NCBI GenBank assembly: GCA_037043235.1 | Contig: JAWRVZ010000065.1 | Location: 2,087,001 to 2,151,000, forward strand | DNA: 64,000 nucleotides | Direction: 5' to 3' | From: Rhodeus uyekii | Taxonomy: Eukaryota; Chordata; Actinopteri; Cypriniformes; Acheilognathidae | Shown here: positions 35,437 through 46,200 of the stretch, piece after piece | Layout of the letters: every line of letters begins with the position of its first letter | Numbering within the stretch: position 1 is the stretch's first letter | The notes under the pieces: model-generated | What the model was told of the DNA's origin: nothing | Seen by the model: only the letters and a program-made list of their open reading frames with translations | Databases searched by the model: none | Program-made: the position numbers and the translations under genes

Positions 35437-37207
35437 GCCTTTTAGCAGAAACAATTTAATGATATTGCTATTGTTCATTTTATATGCCCTCCCCCTACCC
35501 ACAATGCCCTGTGCTCATTTGATTGACAGTTTCGACTCATAACTTGAGTCTTGTTGTTCATCGTCTCGTTTGCCAAAGACAGCGTCAGACTGCAGCACTC
35601 ATGATATTATGAAAATATAATCTCCACTGTGATTGTATGAAATCCATAGTGTAAATCCATTGTCTCAGTATGAATATCCTCCACTGCTGTGACATGATAT
35701 TTATAGGTAGTGTACAAAAGGTGACGGACAAGGACAATTGAAATAAAATTACCCATTTAAAATTCCCTTTTAAACATGCATTCTTCAATATTCTAACAAT
35801 TCAATTGAGTATTAAAGATGACTTCCATTGATGAATGAGAATAGAAAGACTGTAATGTGACTTTGATATCCAAATGTTGAAAGAAGAGCAGGAAAGGGTG
35901 GCAAACAGTACATGGATAGATAGAGGAGGAAAAGATATCAGTAGTAGACAGATGATGGTATAAAGATAGCATGAAGATGATTTCTCTCATGTGTGTGACA
36001 ATAATATAAAATTTCTATAATGAAATGGAAACAACTATATATTAGGTTGTAATATTATTGTTGACCCATGTCCATGCAAACTGTAGTATTTGTGATAGTC
36101 ATATTCCAATATGGATAGACTGTGTGAAATCCTCAAAAACTATAGAAGGTAACATAAAATAAGTAGACATGAAATGCAGGTTTGTGTCAATATATATGTG
36201 TGTAATAGTGGGTGATGCTTTCTGAATGAAACAGTATTTTGGTATTGAGTGAATTCTGATTCATTAGTACTAGTCAATTCATTAGTTTAAGTAACTGCTG
36301 GTAGCTTACCAGTGATTTTATACTGTTAATATGAAAAGAGGGCAAAGTGGGGGGAATTTTTTTTTAAATATTTAAATACATACTTACACACTCATACATT
36401 CATATCCGTCAGCTTTTGGTATGACATGACTGAATTTAAATCCACCCCCCCCCCCCAAAAAAAAAAAAAAAAAAAAAAAAAACATCATGCAAGTGAACAA
36501 ATTATCTCATACAAAACTGTTTATGAAACACAAGACACAGTACTGTATATGATTATCATCTTCTACTTATAATGGTTCAACAAGTCAGTTTACACAGCAT
36601 ATCTTGATACTAATAGATATGCATCTGTAAACCAACAGTCAGTTACTTCTACATTGGAATAGCCTACATTTATTTTGCTATGATTTTTTTTTATACTACA
36701 GAGAAAAAATAAAATAATAAATACAAATAAAAATAGTGGTAAAACCTACGTTTTTTGTTACATGTAAAGTGTTAAGTACAGATGTGCTAAATATAGTTTT
36801 ACAAAATGAAACCCAGGAAATGTTTCATTTTACAATAATTATTAATAATTTACAGTTTATTATTAAAACGCTTCCAAAATGTCAAACATCCATGTTTTAC
36901 TCTCATGAATACTGTACTGCCACTGTTAACAATAAAAAATAAACTGACAGTTAACCAAGAATAGTTTTCGTTTTCCACACCCTTCATGCTGGCCTTTCCC
37001 TTCAATTTTATACACGCTGGCATCTTTATAAATGAACAGCATCAAAAATGATTTATTGAATACACTGACATATAAAAGCTTTACAAAGTTTCTTCTAGTA
37101 TTCACAGAGCACAGTAAAGTTAATGTCCAACATGCACAAGTACTGAATAAAGCTTGAAACCTTTGTGTCCGCATGACCAAAGTCCTTGACATGGCGGAGT
37201 CTAGAGT
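34890..37207 (-). other. sorcs3: Putative 3'UTR of the SorCS gene
   Basis: Downstream of the stop there is no further splice or coding signal. Minus-strand AATAAA hexamers occur at 37052-37057, 36857-36862, 36669-36674 and 34913-34918. The last would give a UTR of about 2.3 kb, ending where a dispersed repeat copy begins (34440-34730). The stretch includes an AT repeat (about 35406-35433), a C tract followed by an A tract (36446-36482) and a possible hairpin at 35216-35250. The true polyadenylation site cannot be decided from sequence alone. Confidence 0.4.
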
Positions 37208-37272
37208 TCAAACGTCGATGTACGTAGGAAGATCTGATGAGAATTTCACACGTGGATGAGGTTTGATGCATT
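37208..37272 (-). CDS. sorcs3: SorCS exon L: last coding exon and stop
   Basis: The acceptor (tcgtccccag) follows a 2.1-kb intron that holds a solo LTR. With the G of the previous exon the reading is ECIKPHPRVKFSSDLPTYID, then V and TGA at 37208-37210. Phase and a good pyrimidine tract support it. The end differs from the SorCS3 C-terminus I recall, which ends in a class I PDZ ligand (TSV). Here IDV would be a class II ligand, and YIDV also fits YxxPhi. It may be a paralogue-specific or alternative last exon. Confidence 0.8.
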
Positions 37273-40200
37273 CTGGGGACGAAAACAAGAAGAAGGGGGA
37301 ATTGACAGTGCCAACATAAGAAAGCTGAAATGCATCATGACATTTGCTTTTTGGTTTCGTTTTGTTGATTTATCATAGGCATCATTAAGAGAACATAAGT
37401 CAGTCAACCAATTATTTCCCTTGCAATAAACAAGACCCCCTTTTCCAACAAATCTGCTCAAGGCATTTACAAGAAGTTAGCTAACACACACAGGTTAAGC
37501 AAGTGACAAGTAAAGTGTGCTGTTCTCAAAACTCAAAGCAATGAGTATTACACCCGGTACACATTGCACAATTTTTGGCTGTCCCAGACGAAAGATGTTG
37601 GGATTTCTGTGGTCGTGGCTCCTAAACTCTGCTCCGACATCATACAGTCAGAGAGGTTCAAAGATGGCTGTTGTCACAGTCTTGTAACCAAAGATAGTAT
37701 TCGATCATTTTCTGACAGTATCAAAAATTTAGCATGATAATATCACAGTGCTGCTATGACCATTGTCTACTGTTTAGCCGATAAAAATGCAGCATGAAAC
37801 GGCATATTGATGAAGGCGACTGGTACAACTCAGGAAACATGTGCGATGCGGAGAGGGAGACGAGGAGAACAGGTTTCCAAATGAAACTTAACTTTATTCA
37901 AAACCGAAAACAAAAATACTTTAAATACAAACTGAAAACGTCACACTAGTGCAAAACTTGAAGAAACTGAAAATAACTAGAAGTAAAAGAGATACGGCAT
38001 CCACAGACATCAACATGGGAACATGAACAACCAACAAAGACAAGGGAAACACAAGAGGGCTTTATACAAAGGGGAATAACGAACACCTGTGGAGACTAAC
38101 GATGAAATTGATGAACAAGACAGGTGCAGGAAGGGCACGGGAAGAAACACAGAAGGGACTCGGAAGTGAAACAACACCTGACACGAAGTGACAAATGACA
38201 TGACATACAGGAAGTGACAATAGACCTCACCGACAGGAAGCGCAACATTGACCTCACAGGAAGTGACAATAGACCTCACCAACAGGAAGTGCAACATTGA
38301 CCTCGCAGGAAGTGACAATAGACCTCACCAACAGGAAGTGCAACATTGACCTCACAGGAAGTGACAATAGACCTCACAGAAGTGACAATAGACCTCACCT
38401 TCAGGAAGTGCAACATTGACCTCACAGGAAGTGACAATATATCTCACTGACAGGAAATGCAACATTGACCTCAAAAGAAGTGACAATAGACCTCACTGAT
38501 AGGAAGTGCAGCATTGACCTCACAGGAAATGACAATAGACCTCATCGACAGGAAGTGCAACATTGACCTCACAGGAAGTGACAATATACCTCACTGACAG
38601 GAAGTGCAACATTGACCTCACAAGAAGTGACAATAGACCTCACTGATAGGAAGTGCAACATTGACCTCACAGGAAGTGACAATAGACCTCACCTTCAGGA
38701 AGTGCAACACTGACCTCACAGGAAGTGACAATAGACCTCACCGACAGGAAGAGCAAAATTGACCTTACAGGAAGTGACAATAGACCTCACCGACAGGAAG
38801 TGCAACATTGACCTCACAGGAAGTGACAATAGATCTCAGCGACAGGAAGTGCAACATTGACCTCACAGAAAGTGTACAGATGACATGAAAAACAGGACTA
38901 TGGGTAACAGCGACATGGCTCTAAAACTTAAAACCATGTACCTTAAGCTCCATTTACTTGGCCTCTTTGCCATAGATCCTATTCTCCTGATCATATTCTG
39001 CTCTTTTACTTCTTCCTCTTTTTCCATCAAATATAAAAACCACAACTGACAAAGTGCGATTCATCTTGCTCTGTTTACCACAAGCACATGCTAATGATGT
39101 TTTAAATCTTAGTATCTTGCGCCTATGATTCAATAGGTGTCATCATTGCACAGTCCACATACATGTCGTACCCAAGTTTATTAGATCTGTGTCGTACAGT
39201 GTGATTTGTAATGATTTTATAGGGTTGCCGAAATCCCCAAAGCAGGCATGAGAGAGAATCTGAGTAGCAAAGTGCTTCAGGTGTGTTAAATGGAAAAGAA
39301 ACAGTAGTGGGCGCTGAGGGGCTGTGTGTGATACTGTGCCCAGCAGCTGATCTGACAGAGAGCGGTACTCACCGATGGTCTGGGTGTTGAGCTCTGTGTC
39401 CAGAGGTTCCAGTGGTGTGAGCAGCTCTCTTTGAGAGCTGCAGCTGGGTGTGCTGTCAGTGGGAGAAACTGGACTCTGGATCATTTCTTGCTCTTTTTCG
39501 TCCTGCATCGCTGCATAGATGTGGAGGCCTGGGATCTTCCTTGAGGAAAGATTTACAATGAGACATGGGCAAACAAACCATGATGCTACAAGATATGCTT
39601 GGGGGAATCAGCCGGGGGGAAACACAATATATTATCAGGCACAGTAAATGACCATAACTGAATGGGACAGGTCTCCTCATTTTAAATATATACACAACTG
39701 TTTAAAAGTATGGGGTAAGTATAATAAAAAAAACATAATAATACTTCTAATCACCAAATTAAATTGATCAAAAGAGACAGTAAATGCATTCATAATGTTC
39801 TAAAAGATGTCATTTCAAATAAATGCTGTCCTTTTGAACTTGGTATTCATCATAAAAACTTGACAACACTGGTAATAGTACAAGAAATGTATATAGAGCA
39901 TAAAATCATCATGTTGGAATGATTGTGAAAATTCAGATTTAACATCACAGAAAAAAGTACATTTTAAAATGCATTAAAATAGAAAAAGTTATTTTAAATT
40001 ATAATAATATTTCAGAGTATTACAGATTTTGCTGCTTTTTCAATTAAATAAATGCAGTGAGCGTAACATACTTTGCACGCAAACTTTTGAACAGTAGTGT
40101 TTATAAATATAAAAATATATATTTAAAATAAAACATAGTAATTTTAAGATGTAAATTTGGCAATACAGATTAAAGCATAACAGCGTCACGATTTGCATAC

Positions 40201-43200
40201 CATCCCTCCTAAACAGTATTCGACATTAGAATTAATGTGTCCCAAATCATAGTGCATTAAAAGGAGAATTAAAGATTCACGGATGGTCTTTTGGGTTATA
40301 CATGCACACTCTAATGGATAATATTTCCCATAAACCATTGATTGTCGGACAAGGATTTCATTAGAACTACAAAAATGAATGAAACGCGTAAAAAACAACA
40401 ACAAACATGGCGGGTCTGCATGACTGACGGTTAAGTGGTGAGGTTTAAATTAAGGGGTTTGAATGATTAATAATCCGTATTTAAGCTGACAAAAATGCAT
40501 TCAATGTTATCCACGTTATATTATCTGCAACAGCACTGTGAACTTTAATAAAGATACATTAACCTTTAAATGCACCATTATGCAAATACATGCAAAAGAC
40601 CCATGACTGGCAGATCAACTTGCTACTGCATTTCTCTCTGAAATGGAAGGACGGTAAATGAAATTGAATGTGGAGGGTTTTAACTGTGACGAGATGATTG
40701 ATTGAAGCATTTTTGGTGAGTAGTAGGCCTATGTCCCAAAACATGTCAAAAGTATGTATGTTTTCTTCACAAAAACAGTGAATAGTTTAAGGGCATAGTA
40801 TAAGTAGGCAAACTGGGACGCAGCAGGTAGTCTCCCGTGGATAGAAGACACTTATCTTTGACTGGGAAAACTACTGGGAAAACACTACCTAATTAATATT
40901 CATGAGCCAAGCTGATAAGGTTCATAATTTGCCCTTCCATACTTTTTTTAACGTTCCGACAGGCCCTGACATTATCAGTTTTGCAGTTTGCATTATTCTG
41001 GTTGTTTATCACAGGAAGCATGTGTTTATAGTTAATGCGATATACGGCATCTGCAAAAATTTGTAACACGATACGGGAAAAAGAAAAGTCCCCTGTGTGA
41101 AAATTCTCACAAACTGAGCTGTTAAATCAAGGCCTCCCTTTAGACACGTTATTGTATCCGACTTGGTCTGGATCATTACAGAGGGAGAATGTCACTTAAG
41201 CAAAAACCAGAATAGAGCTTTAACAGGGTATTGCCTAAGAGGATTCAAAAGCACACGCATTGGGCAAAACACAACCGGAGAGGGATTTAGCAGGAAGAAA
41301 ATGCAACACAAACGGACAGCTCATTAAGATGTGATCTAACACCCTCATTAAAGGACCGGTTCGCACAATGAAACAGAAAATCTGTCACAATTTATTCACA
41401 CTCATGTTGCTCTAAACCCATTTGCAGCTATGTATGTGACAGATGCTTTTATTCAGAGCTTTCTGTATTGTATTGGGTCACACGTTCCTGGGTCAACATA
41501 TTTTGTTCATCCTGGAACAACATTCCTGTCAGTAAATGTTGTCCTAACCCTGTCCGCCCCATTAGCTATCCTTTAAATACTGATGTAGAAATACTTAACC
41601 CTGGTTGTAAGCCTAAATTTTACATTAACTAGACTTGTCCCTCAATTCTGATTGGTCGATTGGTGAGATCAAAACTCAGTAATCCATAACACTTTTGTTC
41701 TATATTTAGGCTATATTTCATTTACATTCTTGGAACTGAGTTTAAAACCATTTCAGCTTAAATGAATCATTCAGATGTAAGGAGACCAGGTGTCCAATTT
41801 TCCCTGGGACAGTCCCGTATTTCAGCTGCATTTTTATTGTCCCAACTTCTGACAAAAAACATTTTGTCCCACATTTCATTCCTAAATTGTGAGTAGTAGC
41901 TCTTCTGTCACGCAGGAATAGATTAATCAAAAATAGCCACTCACATAATACAGTGATCCCTCGTTTATCGCGGTTAATGTGGACCGGAACCCCCTGCGAA
42001 AGGTGAAAATACGCAAAGTAGGATTGCCCCCCCCCCCCCAGGAATTTTCGTATATGTGTGCGTAAGTGCCAGAATGTTTAAAATATATATATTTATACTT
42101 TATATATATTTTAAATCTATTTAATTATAAAACCTTAATATTATAAATGTACTCTCTGTCTCATACGATACGTATTATGGTGCTCTACACTCATCAATGA
42201 CAGTAGTATCTTGAGACTCCAGTAATGACGACGATGACAGACCTGTGCGGTTCGATAAATGTGATGATGATGGTGTTAACATTTGCTTCTGAGAGAGGCG
42301 AAGAGGCTCCCACTCCACTCGCGCTCTCATTGGTCGATCTCGCGCCGGGAACCAATCACATGTCTTGTCTGAATGGCGTGGGCGTGTACAAAGCCTCTGA
42401 GAGAGTTTCTCTCTTTGTCTGGCTTCCTGGGAAACCGTTTCTCTTGCATCACAATGAAGCAACGCTGCTTTCCGCAATACGGCTGCCGATATGGCGATAT
42501 TTTTGAATTTTTATTTTTCAATGAATATTTTTGAAAAATCTGTGATACACTGAGACTTGAACGGCGAAGTGGCGAGGGATTACTGTAGTTTATTTTGGTG
42601 TACAAAAATACCATCCAATCACAATTTGTTATCGATTAACTTTATTTTGTTATTATGTACTTAGTTATTATGCGTTGTGTAAGTTGTGAAAAAAAGAAAT
42701 CAATGTGGTATCATGCTAATTGACATTCATAAGAACGCTCGCTCAGAGAGCATGCAATCCCAAATTCAGTTCTCTTTGCTCCTTAATGGTCAAATACAGA
42801 CACAATTGTCCATCCCAGCCCATGCCGTCCCATATTCCACCATGAGAAATCTGTTCCCCCCTGGGGTTTTGTGAAATAAAAAGAGCAGTTCTGGGTAAAA
42901 TTATTAAAAAGAAGTTCCTCATGGTCTTTCAGTGGCTGCAGTGTCTCTGAATGCCACACTGTTACATATGAAAAACTTAGAGCATCTGAAAATGTTTGGC
43001 ACTTCTGTTACCACCCTCTGTTGTCTTCAGATCTTGTCTTATTGACCTCTCATGCCCTTTTCTCTCTCATTCCAGCGATGGCAACTGTGCAATCATTTAA
43101 CATTTCATAAAGGTCAACTTGAAAAACTCAAAGGGCTAAATATTGATAATGTCTGTGCATTGACTGACATTTCTCATTTGTTATGAACGCTTGGACAAAA

Positions 43201-46200
43201 GAAAGAAGGTTCTGCAACAGCAAAAGGGTGAATCACCACTCGGCATATCCACTCAGTGCTTTATGTCGTTTTGTGAGCTAAACTGAGCCACAACAGAAAC
43301 TGAGAGAGTGAGTCCGGTGTGCGGCATATTTCTCATCTGCTTGGCTTTTTTTTTGTGCCAATAAACAAAATAATTTAAAATATGGATTATTATAGTATAG
43401 TACATCATTTATTAGAATAACAATATAGAAAAATGTGTTTGCAATATAATCAAACATTTTCATGTAAATAATGCTGTTGAATGCTGTCATTATGCTGATA
43501 ATTGAAAACAATAATAAATCAACAAATACAATATTTCATCTGATCACGTATACTTTTATCCCTTAAAAAAATCTCCTACAAATGCATCAATTTTGTTAGC
43601 TACTTTTTGCAACTACTTTATGAATAACTTGCCTTTCAAGCTTTCACAAACTGTGGATTATTTCCCACTAGACGTTTAACACATTAAAAAAGGTTTAAGG
43701 GTTTATATTGCAAATATGTACATTATGATCCAAGTTGAGTTTTTAAAAATGGATAACAATACCTTTTGAATTTATAGATGAGGAATACTGCTAAACCAAC
43801 CACCACCACAGAGAGGAGCATGAGCATAGCTGAGCCACTGTGATTCTCACTTGTGTCCACTAGAGGCGCTAAATGTAAGGAAAGATAAGTCGGACAGCTG
43901 TTGTCAGTGCACAGGCTGGCATATATGTCCAAAGAAACACAAAACTAATTTCTCACAATTATACAACTAATGTTGTATTAGAATTGTTCATCAATTCAAA
44001 TGGTGCATATTTAAAACAACAGTCTTTGATTCAAATTCATTACCTGCTGATAAATGGGCAGCGTACACCGTGATCTGGACTCCTGGTCTGAGTGTGAACT
44101 GAACCAGATTCTGATTCAGAGCACTGAGCACCATTTCTGAGAGCTGAAAGGAAAATCACATATTCACACCACGGTGGTTAAGAAAATGCTGCCTTCTATA
44201 TTATACATCCAAATCTGTTATTAAATTACATAAACAATCACACAACCCTGAAATAAGATATTGGTGCCCTGTATTTGATTTCCCTGTTTCTGAGTCGAGT
44301 GAGCCCTGATGCATTGTACTGTAGGTTGAGGCGGCAAAGCGTGATATTGTTTGTCATACATGAGCCTGTATCACACTGGGAAGACATTTAGGCATAAATC
44401 AACTCTATCACCTTCACTCACAAATATGGATATATGACATGGGAGGGATTTCATTTAGGCCTAACATCTCTCTCTCTTCTCCCCCAAACACACACAGAGC
44501 CCTTGACTGTCAGGTTATTTTATGTATGCATAAATCCTGAAAGCAGATAGCAATTTCCCTCCCAAAATGAAGCACCTTTTTGTTTGCTTTTGTGCTTGAT
44601 TATGGCAGATCAGGTTTTTTACGGGTCATTCTGAGACGGGCGCTTCCAGTTTGATTTGTTTTGAGTAAATGTTTTGTGGTTTTCTTAAATTGTCTGCATG
44701 AATAGACAGACAGACAGACAGAATATTTTAATATATGTACAGTATAGATAGATAGATTATTAAACAAATCTTAAGCGTTCAGTTATGATTGTTCCCCATA
44801 CAAAACTACGTCCTGTTCCAAGAGTCCCTTTTTCTCTCTTTCTTCCAAAGCTTTATTAAATCAGTCTCATTTACTAAATGACTCCTGACTTATTTCTGCG
44901 TCACTCTCACCTTCTGTCTCTCTCTCTCCTTATTCCTCAGCCTTTTAAAATTAGACCATTCCATGAATAATTACATTCTTTATGAATTGTCCCACGGTCA
45001 GTAAGCCTATTATATTTTTTTAATAAGGCTATCTACACATTATACTTTGAATGTTCCACCCTTGAACATAGATTTATGAGGATCTGCTGTGAAAGGTCCT
45101 TTGTAGATGCAAGGTAGGTTTGAATAAGGAAAAACAAAATGCACACTGCCCAGACATCCACAAAGTGCAGATATCCCCCTTTCATCTGTGATATAATATA
45201 TAAACATATGCCCATAAGGACTGAATAATCTAGTGGATGGATTACTAATGGCTTGCTCTACAGAAAGAATGACGAGAAACCACTTTTGCTACATATACTG
45301 ACACTTTCTGAAGTTGCATATGGAAGTGTATTTCTGTTCTTGTCTTGACTTTAAATATCAGTTATTTAATTTAAGAAAAAAAGAGAGATTTTCTGAACAA
45401 GAAAAATCTGCCGTAAATGTGAACTAGTAATAACATGGTTTAATTTAAGTGTTAAACAGCCCAACATTGACATCTGCTGGAGACCATAAGACCTGCTGGA
45501 TACCAATACCTTTTATCCACTATCTTAAAATAGGTATTTGGGGGGAGGCCTGAAAATAATGTGTTCTTTTTTTTATGAACAAGAGAACTACATTATAGCT
45601 GAGTGTTTCATGACAGAGATGGCCATTAAAGTCTAGAGATCATGCATAATGTCAGTTAAGGGTTATGTTCAGTACCTGATCTAAATGAGTAGTTGTTTTG
45701 TCTGGCTTTCCCTCTGTCAGCTGTTTGTCTGGTAACAGGAAGAACTCAGCCGCTGTTGGCAGTCCAGGCAATACAGTGACCAACAGCTGTTCAGAACTCA
45801 CTCCTGTCGCCTGAAGACACAGAAACAGAGTATTAGAGACACAAATGTTCAATAAACAGGATTCTGTTCTTCAGTATTTCTCGTTTTGCGTTCCACACAT
45901 ACACGCACGCACGCGCACATAAAAAGTTTGACGTGGGTGAATCAAGACAGAAAGTTTATGTTTATGTTTCAGACAGAATATAAATATATATCAAATCCTC
46001 CCTGGTTCATATTACAAGGCCATGACGTCCACCAAATTCCTGTCCATATGCCCAGTGCAAAACTCATTACACACATTACCCATAAACAACTGAAGCAGAA
46101 CACACATATGGCTCACATGAGAACCATTATTCTCAAGTGTCATACTCTATAAATGTCCATAAAGAAAGTCCCAATGTTCAGTTCTATCGGCCTCTTGAAA

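Larger units (their letters stand above)
37273..39372 (-). other. sorcs3: SorCS intron between tail exons K and L
   Basis: About half of this 2.1-kb intron is the sense-oriented solo LTR at 37821-38909. Bases 37273-37820 and 38910-39372 show no exon or repeat I recognise, apart from the open frame that continues past the exon K donor to 39143. Confidence 0.7.

Noticed and set aside
38208..38875. Regularly spaced direct repeats that might suggest a CRISPR array
   Set aside because: The units have no unique spacers, diverge by point changes and sit inside an LTR in animal DNA. It is a minisatellite.
42175..42614. Several 93-100 codon frames on both strands as a gene in the SorCS intron
   Set aside because: All lie inside the GC-rich core of a Tigger-like element with clear terminal repeats and TA duplication, and none has a transposase motif.
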